DNA of 64,000 nt from Bostrychus sinensis (GCA_020698575.1 CM036243.1:40541707-40605706); one strand, 5' to 3'; positions 39,060-51,641 are shown, counted from the first letter of the stretch. Program-made: numbers and translations. Notes: a model not told the origin generated them from the letters alone.

Positions 39060-40895
39060 TTCTACCCACTGTCCCTCCTCTGTACCCTCACTGTCCCTCC
39101 TCTGTACCCTCACTGTCCCTCCTCTGTACCTCACTGTCCCTCCTCTGTACCCTCACTGTCCCTCCTCTGTACCCTCACTGTCCCTCCTCTGTACCCTCAC
39201 TGTCCCTCCTCTGTACCCTCACTGTCCCTCCTCTGTACCTCACTGTCCCTCCTCTGTACCCTCACTGTCCCTCCTCTGTACCCTCACTGTCCCTCCTCTG
39301 TACCCTCACTGTCCCTCCTCTGTACCTCACTGTCCCTCCTCTGTACCCTCACTGTCCCTCCTCTGTACCTCACTGTCCCTCCTCTGTACCTCACTGTCCC
39401 TCCTCTGTGCCCTCACTGTCCCTCCTCTGTACCCTCACTGTCCCTCCTCTGTACCCTCACTGTCCCTCCTCTGTACCCTCACTGTCCCTCCTCTGTACCC
39501 ATATATCCACTGTCCCTTCTCTGTACCCTCACTGTCCCTCCTCTGTACCCATATATCCACTGTCCCTTCTCTGTACCCTCACTGTCCCTCCTCTGTACCT
39601 CACTGTCCCTCCTCTGTACCCTCACTGTCCCTCCTCTGTACCTCACTGTCCCTCCTCTGTACCCTCACTGTCCCTCCTCTGTACCCTCACTGTCCCTCCT
39701 CTGTACCCTCACTGTCCCTCCTCTGTACCCCCACTGTCCCTCCTCTGTCCCCTCACTGTCCCTCCTCTGTACCTCACTGTCCCTCCTCTGTACCCTCACT
39801 GTCCCTCCTCTGTACCTCACTGTCCCTCCTCTGTACCCTCACTGTCCCTCCTCTGTACCCTCACTGTCCCTCCTCTGTACCTCACTGTCCCTCCTCTGTA
39901 CCCTCACTGTCCCTCCTCTGTACCCTCACTGTCCCTCCTCTGTACCCTCACTGTCCCTCCTCTGTACCCTCACTGTCCCTCCTCTGTACCCTCACTGTCC
40001 CTCCTCTGTACCCTCACTGTCCCTCCTCTGTACCTCACTGTCCCTCCTCTGTACCCTCACTGTCCCTCCTCTGTACCCTCACTGTCCCTCCTCTGTCCCT
40101 CCTCTGTACCTCACTGTCCCTCCTCTGTACCCTCACTGTCCCTCCTCTGTACCCTCACTGTCCCTCCTCTGTACCCTCACTGTCCCTCCTCTGTACCCTC
40201 ACTGTCCCTCCTCTGTACCTCACTGTCCCTCCTCTGTACCCTCACTGTCCCTCCTCTGTACCCTCACTGTCCCTCCTCTGTACCTCACTGTCCCTCCTCT
40301 GTACCTCACTGTCCCTCCTCTGTACCCCCACTGTCCCTCCTCTGTACCCTCACTGTCCCTCCTCTGTCCCCTCACTGTCCCTCCTCTGTACCCTCACTGT
40401 CCCTCCTCTGTACCTCACTGTCCCTCCTCTGTCCCCTCACTGTCCCTCCTCTGTACCCTCACTGTCCCTCCTCTGTACCCTCACTGTCCCTCCTCTGTAC
40501 CCTCACTGTCCCTCCTCTGTACCTCACTGTCCCTCCTCTGTACCCTCACTGTCCCTCCTCTGTACCCTCACTGTCCCTCCTCTGTACCCTCACTGTCCCT
40601 CCTCTGTACCCTCACTGTCCCTCCTCTGTACCCTCACTGTCCCTCCTCTGTACCTCACTGTCCCTCCTCTGTACCTCACTGTCCCTCCTCTGTACCCTCA
40701 CTGTCCCTCCTCTGTACCCTCACTGTCCCTCCTCTGTACCCTCACTGTCCCTCCTCTGTACCCTCACTGTCCCTCCTCTGTACCCTCACTGTCCCTCCTC
40801 TGTACCCTCACTGTCCCTCCTCTGTACCCTCACTGTCCCTCCTCTGTAACATCACTGTCCCTCCTCTGTACCCTCACTGTCCCTCCTCTGTGCCC
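39060..40895. repeat. 22/21-bp minisatellite (about 84 units)
   Basis: The same unit as 20615-21775 (CTCACTGTCCCTCCTCTGTA) but longer, with two CCATATATCCACTGTCC variants near 39500-39560 and a 12-bp CCTCCTCTGTCC duplication near 40095. A 480-codon frame crosses 39407-40849 because the mix of 21- and 22-bp units happens never to meet a stop. It is not a gene. Confidence 0.97.
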
Positions 40896-41074
40896 ATATA
40901 TTCATGCTGCACCATTAATAGAATTATGATTACAATTTTGATTTTTGCTCCCAACGTTAACAAAAACTATATAATTGAGAAAAAGTGATTAATTAAAGTA
41001 TTTTATGAAAGACAAACTGTCTCCTCCCAAAACCTGCAGCAGAACGACTCATGTGATGGACTGCATTTAAAAAC

Positions 41075-41245
41075 ATGGCAGGAGGAGAGCAGCAGCAGAA
41101 GATCTTAGTGAGCAGAGGAGGCACAACAAATTCTGTTGTTTGGGAGCAGTTTGGGTTTGAGGAGGCCAACGTTGAGCGTGTGTTTATTTACTCAAACACC
41201 TATGGAGCTAACGCTAACCCACAGCTATGGGGTAAAAGCAAAAGT
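41075..41245 (+). pseudogene. BED-finger (ZBED/hAT transposase) N-terminal fragment
   Basis: MAGGEQQQKILVSRGGTTNS followed by VVWEQFGFEEANVERVFIY resembles the start of a BED zinc finger (VWxxFGF...), but the CxxC pair that should follow is absent. Similarity ends at about 41240. It is a copy C-specific insertion (40915-41320) in the 3' block, probably an old hAT transposase scrap. Confidence 0.5.
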
Positions 41246-41685
41246 AAAAAGAAAGCTCGTCTTAGACCCATTACCATTTCTCTCCCTTTCCTCTTCTCCT
41301 TAGCTCTTCCTCTTCATTTTGTGAGTTCACGAGAGACGAAGGGATGTCTCAGTTCTCTTTTGGACTGAGGGGAAGGGTGAGGGCGCTTTACCAGATGCAC
41401 ACTTAAAAACAAGGGCTAGCAGGAGTTTCCCATGATACATTGTGTTTATCTGTAACGTCCACAGGTGACAGGAGGCTGCTGCTGAGTTCTGTGGTTGTGT
41501 ATGGCCTCATTTAGTTTGACACAGCTGAGATGAGCCAGTAGAATACAAATATGGAGGAGAGTTGTGCTCATATTCTGATAAGGACTAAGGACTAGGTCAG
41601 TGAATATTACAGAGTCACATTGTTCAGATAATAACAGAGTAACATGTCCCCACTCAGCTGTTAGGAGAGCTCACTCATTTAATCA

Positions 41686-41842
41686 GTCTGCCCCAGGGCA
41701 GCTGTGGCTACAGAAGTAGCTCACCACCACCAAGTGTGACTGAGGAGTGAATGAATAATTGATCAATTGTAAAGCGTCTTTGAGTGTCCAAAAAAGCGCT
41801 ATATAAATTCGATGAATTATTATTATTATTATTATTATTAAG
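41686..41842 (+). mobile_element. SINE/LINE 3' tail with (ATT)n
   Basis: GTCTGCCCCAGGGCAGCTGT at the start, then TTGTAAAGCGTCTTTGAGTG, AAAGCGCTATATAAATTCGA and an ATT microsatellite tail. These words are typical of fish L2-type LINE tails and the SINEs that share them. The orientation is + by the ATT tail. Confidence 0.65.
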
Positions 41843-41849
41843 TCTCTGT

Positions 41850-43980
41850 GCTTTCTTTAAATGTCTCCTCTCCAGCTGTTTCCTTTGTCAAGTACCAAGT
41901 AAAGAAATTGTAACAGGACTAATGAGAACTAAAGCACTGGTCCAAACCAAAGGAATACACCACAACCAATCAATAAAGCCAAACACTCTGAACCTGATCA
42001 AACTAGGACTCAACCCAAAGTCTATACCTGAGTTGTAATCCAGGATCATCTCAGGTCTGATCTTAAGCAGAACTAAACCAAGACAAAAACATGGCTAAAT
42101 CTTATAAAATTAACATACCAAAATGTTTGTTTGTTTTTTCTCTAAAAGCTTAGATAACAATAGGCCAGATTTATCAAAGGTTTGTGTGCATGTTAAATGA
42201 ACACGAAGAGCTAAAAGTGGAGCAAACCCAGGCACAGCTGAGAAATGCGTCTCTCACAGGAGCAAAATGAGCCCAGTGCAGACTTTCCTCTGTGTTTCTC
42301 CCCTGTCTCACACAGAGGGGAAATAAGTCACATGACTCTGGTCAGAACCAGAATCTCATGAGACGTTTAACCAGGATGGACTACACAAAGTTAACAGAAG
42401 AAAGTAAAATGCAATGAAATGATTCTCCCTCAAAGACAGTGAACATAAGTCTGCTACAGTCAGTCCTGTTATTTGAGGCTGGACTTTCACATTGACTTTT
42501 GTGCAGTAATATGGTGAAAGATGCAGTCAGAAAAGAGCAGTGCTGCTCTCGCTGTTACTGCATCTGTGCTCACGCAAAATTCTCATTTACATATCAGATT
42601 TGTGGCAGCAATTACTTATGCACTTTCTCTTTGTATATCACACACAACACGCCCACAAATAGCAAACACTTTTTTTTAAACTGCACTCGCAATTTAGCAC
42701 CAGTCTCAGTAAATCAGTCCCAATGTGTATTATTTACAAATAAACCTCTCTGCTGCCTGAGTTTTCAAAAACATTGTGATAACACTAAAATATTGACTAC
42801 AGTACCCAGAGCTGGATCTAACCTTTCTGAGGCCCGAAGCAAAATTCAGCTCCAGGGCCCCACTATCAGCCATGTCTTAGTCAGTGATATATCCATGCTA
42901 GTTTTCATTTAATTTATTAATAACCTTTAAATCAATTGTTCAGCTTTTTATAAACTGTCCCCCTGCCTGACTGAGTTTTTAGACATGTTTTGTTTAGTAA
43001 ACATTTTATTGACTACATCAGTGTAGGCTTCAGTTTATTAAAGCCAAGTTTATACATAAATATTTAATTTAACCCACTCTTTCACAGAACCAAAGCTATT
43101 TTTATTAATTAGGCTTCTTAGTATTTCACTGATGTACTGTAATAGGCTTCAAATAAGCTAAACATACAAGCCTATTTAACCATTTTGTTACCCTCTTTAG
43201 GGCCCTGACCCACCATTTGAGAAGCACTGTGCCAAACTAACCTACACTTGCACCAAACAGATTCATGTTGTACCAGGACCAGTTAAATATAGTTTGATGG
43301 TTAATTGGCTTTAAACAGAAAGTCAACCCTCACAGTTTAGACTTGGAGTTACATTTAACTGTTACACACATCTCCCACAGCCTCTGACAGTACCTGTGTA
43401 ATACAGTTAAAACTTTCACAAACAGCCACTGTGTCTTCTGTTAAACCAAATGACAACAGCAATAGTGAGGAACAAAGTAGAAAACACTGACAGCAACTAT
43501 AATTAAAACTCCTTAGAACGTATTAGTTCAGATAAGCTCCTACTTTTGGTAATGAAATGTAAAACTCCTCAGTCACAGTTGGTGGTTGTGTGTTGTAGCC
43601 ACAGCTGCCCTGGGATGGAATCGTTGATGCTATTCTGCTCCAATGACTTCTCCGTCCATCAAAAACACAAAAACACAAACACATGCAGGTGAAGTGGGTG
43701 CAGAGTCCTTCCCAAGGACACAGCCACAGTAAGAACTGGGTCACCTCCTGCTCAAATATCAGAGCACAGGACGACCTTTCTACCTCCTGAACTCTCACCC
43801 AACATCAACTTAGACTCAACATTTAAACTGTCAGAACCTGATCAAACTAAGACTAAACCCAGCATTTAACAAGAAAATAAACCAGCACTAACTCAGGCTT
43901 CAGGACTAAAAACAGAACTAAACCCAGGACTAAACCCAGAGCAGAGCGGTGTTGAAAATAATCAAACTGAGTCAAACCTG
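41850..43980. other. 3' flank of copy C, no gene
   Basis: About 2.1 kb without convincing exons. The ends of small DNA elements may be present: CCAGAGCTGGATCTAACC near 42810, and CATTTGAGAAGCACTGTG near 43215-43232, which looks like a hAT terminus. I could not pair them. Confidence 0.45.
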
Positions 43981-43983
43981 AGT

Positions 43984-44117
43984 GGATCCAAAGTGTCCCA
44001 GAGAAAAGTGTGCGACTGAAGGAAAAGGTTTGTTTGTGTGTTCCTTCCTGGAGTGACTCAGAGCCACACCTGGATTGGCTGAGGGCCAGGTGGGCGGGGC
44101 TGCAGTGGGCGGGGCTT
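43984..44117. repeat. Direct duplication, left copy
   Basis: About 130 bp starting GGATCCAAAGTGTCCCAGAG and ending at GGGCGGGGCTT recurs at 47388-47515 in the same orientation, 3.4 kb away. The interval holds a LINE fragment and a MITE. The stretch following the left copy (GGTGACAGGAGGCTGCTGC) also matches 21935 and 41465. Confidence 0.85.
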
Positions 44118-45389
44118 CACACTGACTCCACAGGTGACAGGAGGCTGCTGCTGAGTTGTGTGGTTGTGTGTGAGTGTGTAAGTTCAGTGTTACTGGAGCA
44201 ACAGAGAGGAAAAGGTTCACAGAGAGATTTATTTACATCCAGCAGTGAGTTCCAAATTTCACTTTACTGAATTTATGGAGTCACACAGAGGCACAATGAA
44301 GAGAATTATGTTTTATTCATGAGTGCTTAAGTTAGTAAATGTATGAAAACTGTATTGGCTGTTGTTTAGTTTATCCCCTTTGAGTCTGTAGGGGGCGCTG
44401 TTGCTTCAGTTTTATATACGATCAGGCCTGGGGAGTTTTTGATCCATTCTAATGATTTAACTTCTTTTTTGTCTGAATGTCTTTAGATGAGTTTGATAAA
44501 ATATAAAGTGTGAAACTGCCAGCACTGGTTATGTTTCTGTTTGTTCCCACAGCAAATCAATGGCCAATGTTTTATGGACTGTGCTGAAGTGAGTGAGCCA
44601 AAGTCACGTAGACTCAAATATAATGAAAAACACAAATCTTCCAAACAGACTGTATTTTGTATAAAAACGCTTGTCCAAGTTGGAGTCATTTAGTTTTCAG
44701 ACACATTCCTCTGATGAGCTCCTGAAGGGCCACACAACAAACCCAAATGAAACAACTGTGACTCCAGATTTGTGCTGCTTTTAGAGGACGTCCCAGTTTG
44801 TTTTAGGGAAGCTGAGGTGGCAGCAGCAGCCGCCATGTTGACAGTCGTGTTGTACAGGGCTGGGTTATTCAGCCACTTTCACTTTTCTCTTTCTGTCAAA
44901 CTTGGTTAGAACATGAGCCCCTGAAAATAAAAACATGTGGCACAATATTTGTTAAAGCTGCAAATGTGTTCTGAAGCAGACCAAGCTTTCTACTTTGTTT
45001 GGAGCTTCTGATGGCCAGACTTACTGTAAATATATTTATATCTGAGACTGTAAAAATGTTCTCGAGGCAGCAGTGGGGACATTTTGTGATGAGGGGCCCA
45101 GTGCAGATTTTCAGAAATGGCTCTAAAGTTCTGGAGCACATTTACCATTTCCATCAAACTTTGGGATATTTCATGTGTTTGTGTGTTTTTTATTCTCATT
45201 TCTGAAAACAAAAGGTAGAAACATTCAAAGAAAATCACAGTTGTTACATTCTGAGTTTTCATTTTGTAATAAGTCCCATTTTTATTTGGATTTAAACTTT
45301 TTGTTTTACTTCTGTTTCGGTGTACAGTCATGTGATTCTTTTGTTTATTATAAATATTTAAGCCCCAGACTTGACCAGAGATGTACAGG
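44118..45389. other. No gene recognised
   Basis: Unique-looking sequence between the left direct duplication and a GC-rich patch. ORFs are short and overlapping. Nothing recognised. Confidence 0.5.
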
Positions 45390-45595
45390 GGCCACTCATG
45401 GGCCCCTAAACCTCCCGGGCCCCGGTGCAGGTGCCCCGGCCGCCCCGCCTGATGCTACGGCCCTGCGAGACCGGCCTCGAGACCGGACTGGAGCTCAGGA
45501 CCGGTCTGGAGACCACGACACACTCCGCTGGTGTCAGTCTTGTCCCGGGGCCCGCTCAGGTCAGGGGCCCACTGCCGGCCGTGTGACTGGGTCAT
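45390..45595. other. GC-rich island
   Basis: Markedly GC-rich (CCCCGGCCGCCCCGCC, GAGACCGGCCTCGAGACCGG) in an AT-rich neighbourhood, with several CpG. It has internal repeats of GAGACCGG. It may be a transposon fragment or CpG island; no gene start is identifiable. Confidence 0.5.
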
Positions 45596-45747
45596 AAAAA
45601 CTAACCCAGAGTCTGGACCTGGACTCACAGGAGGCTGTACCGGGATTCAGGTAGGAAGTACTTCTGATACTACTGCTACTGTAGTACTACTCACAGTGGT
45701 ACTACTGCTGCTACTGCCTACAATACCACTACTATAGTACTGTTGCT

Positions 45748-46014
45748 CAGAGCTGTGTAGTAATGACCTACATTTACTCAACTAACTTTTCAAATAAATA
45801 GCATTTCCAAGAGTAGTTTTATAAATTTTACTTCTACTTGAGTACTATTATTTTGCAGTAACAGTACTCTTACTTGAGTACTATTATTTTGCAGTAGCAG
45901 TACTCTTACTTGACTACTATTATTTTGCAGTAGCAGTACTCTTACTTGAGTACTATTATTTTGTAGTAACAGTACTCTTACTTGAGAACAGTTTTAGGCC
46001 ACTCTACCCACCTC
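45748..46014. mobile_element. MITE with subterminal 36-bp repeats
   Basis: The left end CAGAGCTGTGTAGTAATG is an imperfect inverted match to the right end CCACTCTACCCACCTCTA. The interior has about four units of ACTCTTACTTGAGTACTATT plus TTTGCAGTARCAGT. The CAGAGGTGGGTAGAGT terminus is a common fish hAT-MITE pattern. I found no clear target duplication. Confidence 0.65.
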
Positions 46015-46033
46015 TATACTTCTGTGTTGGTTT

Positions 46034-47330
46034 CTAAAGCTTTATGTTGTGAAAAACTGAGAAGATTGTACAGCTTTGAACGGCCGCATCAACAATAGAG
46101 GTGGAGAACATGGTCCACTCGGACTCCATGTCTCCAACCTCCCTCGGGATCTGGTCAAAGCTCTCCCGGAGGTGGGAGTTGAAGACCTCTCTGACAGAGG
46201 GCTCAGCCAGACGTTCCCAACAGACCCTCACAACACGTTTGGGCCTGCCGAGTCTGTCCGGCCTCCTTCCCTGCCAGCGGATCCAACTCACCACCAGGTG
46301 CTGATCAGTTGACAGCTCAGCCCCTCTCAGGGGCTCAGGTCAGATGACACAACTACAAAGTTGATCATCGACCTCTGGCCTAGGGTGTCCTGGTGCCACG
46401 TGCACTAATGGACACCCTTGAGCTCGAACATGGTGTTTGTTATGGACAAACTGTGACTAGCACAGAAGTCCAATAACAAGACACCACTCGGGATCAGATC
46501 GGGGAGGCCATTCTTCCCAGTCACACCCCTCCAGGTATCACTGTCGCCGCCCACGTGGGCGTTGAAGTCCCCCAGCAAAACAATGGAGTCCCCAGTCGGT
46601 GCACCTTCCAGTACCCCTCCCAGGGACTCCAAGAAGGCCGGGTACTCTGTACTGCTATTTGGCCCATAGGCACAAACCACAGCAAGAGACCTGTCCCTAA
46701 CCCAAAGGCGCAGGGACGTGACGCTCTTGTTTACTGGGGTAAACTCCAACACATGGCGGCTGAGCTGGGGGGGCTATGAGTAAGCCCACACCAGCCTGCC
46801 ACCTCTCACCGTGGGCAACGCCAGAGTGGTGGAGAGTCCAACCTCTCTCGAGGAGCTGGGTTCCAGAGCCCAAGCTGTGCATGGAGGTGAGCCCGACTAT
46901 ATCTAGCTGGTATCTCTCAACCTCCCGCACAAGCTCAGGCTCCTTCCCCCCCAGTGAGGTGACTTTCCTACAGCAAGAAGCTGTGTCCGGGGACCGGGTT
47001 GTCGAGGCACCTGCCTTTGACTGCTGCCCGATCCACACAGCACCGGTCCCCTACGACTACTTCTGCGGGTGGTGAGCCCACAGGAGCTCGGGCCCAGCTG
47101 GGCCACATGGGCAAAGGCCCGGCCACCAGGTGCTCGCATTTGAGCCCCAACCCCAGGCCTGGCTCCAGGGTACGGCCCCAGCTGCACCATACCAGGCGAC
47201 ATCACAGTCTTCAATATCATACTATTCATAGGGGTTTTATGAACTGCTCTTGGTCTGGCCTGTCACCTAGGACCTGTTTGCCATGTGAGACCCTACCAGG
47301 GGCATAATGCCCCAGGCAACATAGCTCCTA
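46034..47330 (-). mobile_element. Non-LTR retrotransposon 5' fragment (EEP endonuclease, no RT)
   Basis: On the minus strand: LVREVERYQLDIVGLTS, GERWQAGVGLLIAP, VVCAYGPNSSTEYPAFLESL, SIVLLGDFNAHVGGDSDTWR and LLLDFCASHSLSITNTMF. These are motifs of an apurinic-like endonuclease of a LINE. After it comes WIRWQGRRPDRLGRPKRVV and REVGDMESEWTMFSTSIVDAA, the linker normally leading to the RT domain, which is absent. Several frameshifts. The catalytic GDFNAHVG motif is intact. Confidence 0.85.
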
Positions 47331-47387
47331 GGAACATTCGGGCACTCAAACTCCCCCACCACGATAAGGTGGCAGTTCAAGGGGGAG

Positions 47388-47515
47388 GGATCCAAAGTGT
47401 CCCAGAGAAAAGTGTGCGACTGAAGGAAAAGGTTTGTTTGTGAGTGTGGAGTGACTCAGAGCTGCACCTGGATTGGCTGCAGGCCAGGTGAGCAGGGCTG
47501 CAGTGGGCGGGGCTT
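47388..47515. repeat. Direct duplication, right copy
   Basis: Partner of 43984-44117, differing by a deletion (GTGTGTTCCTTCCTGGAGTG becomes GAGTGTGGAGTG) and a few substitutions. Beyond it, TTTAAATGTCTCCTCTCCAG matches 41857-41876, so this junction reunites sequence that is 3' of the SINE tail at 41842. Confidence 0.8.
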
Positions 47516-47893
47516 TTTTTAAATGTCTCCTCTCCAGCTGTTTCCTTAAGGCAGCTTTAACATGCAGTCCTTCCTCCTGCACATGTTGAGCCTCCTTCAT
47601 CTTGGTCTCTATGGAACATTAACTCTACAGATCAGCTGTGTGTTCTCTGCTGTTTGGGCTTTAAAGTTATCAAGCTCTATTTGTGTGATCCTTTTATTTC
47701 AGAATCTCAGTTTGGAAATGGCCCAGAGCTTGAGTAAGAGCTGACACAGAGACAACACTGTGTGGACCTGGTGTTTGTAGAATATAACTGTGATGACTGA
47801 GGGAGCAGAGAGAACAAACTGCTGCATAAAGATTTGTTTATGATTTGAAGTGAATTTTATCCTCATTCATTTAACTTAAAACTAATCCTAGAA

Positions 47894-47939
47894 TGGCGTC
47901 ACGAACAGGATCCAAAATTGGATCCTGTTCGTGCCGCCA
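47894..47939. repeat. Palindromic hairpin, copy 3 of 3
   Basis: Arms 47894-47915 and 47918-47939 (22 bp, one mismatch) with a 2-nt loop. Arm core GGCGTCACGAACAGGATCC. Downstream sequence (GAAAGATAGTCTGTATTCTT, then AATAAACACATAATAAATGA) parallels 1380-1480. Confidence 0.85.
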
Positions 47940-48371
47940 CTCTGAGAAGGAATTGTTGCAGTTCTGAAGATCTGATGAAGTCTGAGAAAGATAGTCTGTA
48001 TTCTTTCTGGTTTTCTTTAGCGGAATAAATTTGTTGGCCGTAATTATATCCATCATTCAATAAACACATAATAAATGATCAACAATATCAAATTTTATTT
48101 TATTCTAATTTAACATTTTACATTTAATCATAACCTTACAAATCAATAACTGACTCACATTTTACAATTACTCTATACTCACATATCTGGGACACATGTG
48201 GATAACTTTTATGAAATATAAACAATATTAAAGTGCTCATAGCTCCTTTAATATTTTTTGTGTTCCACTTCAAAGTTGTGTCACACCACGGAACAAAAAA
48301 AAAGAAAAAGTGTTACACCTCCAAACGACAGACAGGAGACGCTCTCACAGTTCAGAGGTGTTCGGAGTCCT

Positions 48372-48508
48372 GGTTTAGTTCTGGTTTAGACCTGGCTTAG
48401 ACCAAGTTTAGACCTGGTTTAGTCCTGGATTAGTCCTGGTTTAGACTTGGTTTAGATCTGGTTTTAGTCCTGGTTTTAGACCTGGTTTAGTCCTGGTTTA
48501 GTCCACAC
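48372..48508. repeat. 11-bp repeat, overlaps the copy C stop
   Basis: Units of GTTTAGTCCTGG and GTTTAGACCTGG run into the terminal codons of the copy C B30.2 exon and supply the Gln-Asp-stop ending, as in copy B. Confidence 0.85.
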
Positions 48509-49028
48509 AGAGACACTGAGGAGTCTTCAGTCCAGAGCCTAAACCCAGGGATGAGAGTGTGAGTGAATGTGGAGTTGAAGGTGTGGAGGTGGATCAGTCG
48601 GTCAGAGGAGACTGTGTAGAAGGACAGAGAGCCAGCAGGACAGTCCACATACACTGCTACTGTCCCAGAAGAGGACGGAGGGTAAGGGAGGGAGGTTTGT
48701 TTGTTATTATGATAAACATAGAAACCATCTCCAGAGCAGAACAGACTCCAGGACTGATTGTTGCGTCCAAACCAACTGTCATCACTGTTTCCTTTCCTTC
48801 TGATTCCTCTGTAAGACACTGATATATAAACCCCTCCACTCCACTGGACCTCCCAGTAACAGCGACCAGTCAGACCAGTAGAACACAGAAGCTGAGTCCT
48901 GTACTCAAATCTGTCCTGATGATCTGGATATGGCTGCTCCTCTCTCACACGTGTCACCTTCTTGTTGTTGTCAGACAGTTTGAGTTCTCTGTGAGCTGTG
49001 TTTGGATCCAGTGTGAGTTCACAGAAAT
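48487..49028 (-). CDS. Copy C, PRY-SPRY (B30.2) exon
   Basis: Open for 179 residues plus stop. Shares the FCELTLDPNTAHREL and GRCYWEVQWSG cores. Distinct loops: FEYRTQLL, NSDDSWFG and GDGFYVYHNNKQTS. It mixes A-like (VYISV, EDSSVSLC) and B-like (SLFCSG, GLNQD-stop) features. Confidence 0.9.
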
Positions 49029-49437
49029 CTGATGGAGAGAAGACACAATACAGCAGCAGTTAGTCACCTGTCCACTCTGAACACATGGACTTAGTGGACT
49101 TTACACAAACTTGCTTTGATTTTGTATCATGGCCACATTTAAAGCAGTTTATTGGAACATATCTTTAAAATCCATGAAGTGAGCTAATTGTATGAGTGAG
49201 CATTTAATTGAGTTCTTCTTCTCCTGTTTATTGCTGTAGAACATAAAGCACGTCCTAAACCTCCAGCCTCTGACGTCACTACACAGGAGTTTATTCACTT
49301 CTCTGTGCTTCATGAGACACAGTTTCTTCTTTAAGGCTCAAAGACACATCACTGAGCTCCATGTGTTTTCTATGAGGACTCTGTTTCCCATAATGCATTG
49401 TTTGTTTAACAAAAGGTCTTAAGACTTCATCACTTAC

Positions 49438-49484
49438 ACTTCCTGAGTCCTGGTGTTAACCACTCTGCTCCAGCAGGCTCCAGT
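49438..49484 (-). CDS. Copy C, 47-nt linker exon before B30.2
   Basis: Identical in encoded peptide to copy A (LEPAGAEWLTPGLRKY), with acceptor CTTCAG and donor GTAAGTG. Confidence 0.85.
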
Positions 49485-50866
49485 CTGAAGGAAACACAGA
49501 CATCACATCATGTTCTTTGAGTCATGGCTCAGTGATGAATTTGCTGCTTTTCAGAACAAGCTGTCCACACATTTATTCAACTCAAATATGTTTTTATTAT
49601 TAATCCTGCTCTTCTTCTGTAAATGTCCCAGAAAATCTCAGAGCAGTGTGTGCAGCAGAGTGTGGTTGTTCTGTCACTAGAACATGTGGCTGAGAGGAGA
49701 ACATCTAATAAAAGTACATTTGTTCAAACAGCTCTGACTAAAACAGTTCATATATCAGCAACAGTTTGAAAGAAGACATTTATCTGTTTTTATCAGTCAT
49801 TTCTCTGAATAATGTTGTATTGTTCCTGTCCTGTGTGCACTGGTGTGACTGTCTGACTAACACTTCCAGACGTATTTATTCATCTCTGGGACACTGATAC
49901 AATGAAGACCTACAGCATTTCTGTCTCTGTCAGTGTTTTATGGATTAGCCTCACTCTGCTGTTTACACCGGGACCTCACTGTTTTCTGACACAGCCAGAG
50001 AGCTTCACCTGTGTTACACCCAGACCTGGGACTGACCAAGATCTGTGCCTGCAGGGGGCGCTGTGGCTGCACATTTTACTGTGTGTTTAATAATAACTGC
50101 TTTAATCTTTGAAATGGTTGACATATGTCTTATCTTAATCTGTCCTTTCTGGACACATTGTCCACAGTTTGTGGTCTGTCCACAGAAAACACAAGTCACA
50201 AATCTGACAGTGAATCTGTGAGTGAGCCCTGACCTGGAGAAAGACGTCTGTGTGAAGTGGGACTGTTGGATGCTCACATCAACATCAGACTCAAACACAC
50301 TTCTGTGTCTGTGGGATGTGTTTTTCAAATAAATGCATTAAACTGATTAAACTTTCCTCTCAGTGCCACTGCCTCAGTCTCTCTGTAAATGAGGAGCTTT
50401 TAGGAGCTTCCTCACAAATGTCAGGTTAACTCAGCTCCACAGAGAAACCCAAGGTTAACCAAATCAAACCTGGCTCTCTTCAAACCAACCTAAACCTCAG
50501 GCTAGGCTCCACTTCCAGCCTCTCCAGGTCTCCCAGCTTCACTCTCTCTGTTGATAATTTACCACATTCACTGCTCCCTAGTTTTATTCTTCTATTTTAT
50601 ATTTGTGTGTTTTAGAAATGTCTCACAGTTTTCTTTAGAAAAAACCAAGCTAAAACACATATTTGGTGTTGTGTTGTTTAAGTCATGGTTCTCCTCAGCC
50701 TCTGGACTGACTGATGACTGACTGTGTAAACAGCTGGATTGGAGAGGTGCACACAGTTAAAACCTTCCCAAGAGAGCTCCAGTTTTTAGCCATTTAATGC
50801 TCACATCTACACTTGTAATGAAACATGTTTGATAAATGAGAGTCATGATCCCAGAGCTGTCCTGAC

Positions 50867-51040
50867 CTGAGAGTGTCCAGTCTGCAGTGGGGGTCCTCCT
50901 GTAGAGCAGACAGGAGCTTTACTCCTGTGTCTCCTGGATGGTTGTAGCTCAGGTCCAGGTCTCTCAGATGGGAGGGGTTGGACCTCAGAGCTGAGGCCAG
51001 AGAAGCACAGCCTTCCTCTGAGATCAGACAACCTGAGAGT
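50867..51040 (-). CDS. Copy C, second LRR exon (174 nt)
   Basis: Same ribonuclease-inhibitor-type LRR as in A and B (LSGCLISEEGCASLASAL, HLRDLDLSYNHPGDTG), bounded by CTCAG and GTCAGG. Confidence 0.92.
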
Positions 51041-51467
51041 CTGAGAACACACAACATTATACACAATCAGTCAAATAACAAGTCTCTTATCTGCAGGGGA
51101 CAGTCCAGGAGCCACACAGTTCACTGCACTGTTGTCAGAAGAGGCTCTCAGTCATCCAGGTCATCATGACATACAGGTTTAGCATTAATTAAACAAATCA
51201 CCAGTGAAATAATATGTCTCTGACTGCATTTATAGGTCACACTTAAGACATTAACAGTTTTACAAAGTCTGGATTAATTTATAAAGAAACAATATACATA
51301 ATATCGTATAAATATACTTTTACGTTAAAAATGTAGGAGTCAAGGTCTGTCTTTGAAAATATGAACAAAGGGTTTATTACTCTGCAGTTTACACTTAAAA
51401 AAAGTTCTAGCTCTGACAATAAAGCTGGGTGTGAATAACATTAAACAGGATGTTGTTGTTTCCTGAC

Positions 51468-51641
51468 CTGAGCTGTTCCAGTTTACAGTGAGGACTCTTC
51501 AGTCCAACAGACAACATCTCCAGCCCTGAGTCCTTCAAGTCGTTGTTACTGAGGTCCAGGACTCTCAGACTAGAGGACTGGGAGCTGAGGACTGAGGACA
51601 GAGCTTCACAGCTTCTCTCTGACAGGTTACAGCTGCTCAGG
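51468..51641 (-). CDS. Copy C, first LRR exon (174 nt)
   Basis: Encodes SSCNLSERSCEALSSVL, then SLRVLDLSNNDLKDSG; bounded by CTCCAG and GTCAGG. Phase-compatible with the NACHT exon. Confidence 0.92.

Noticed and set aside
39407..40849. 480-codon ORF rich in PPLYPHCPSSVPSLSLLC
   Set aside because: Translation of the 22/21-bp minisatellite; the paralogous array has no such frame.
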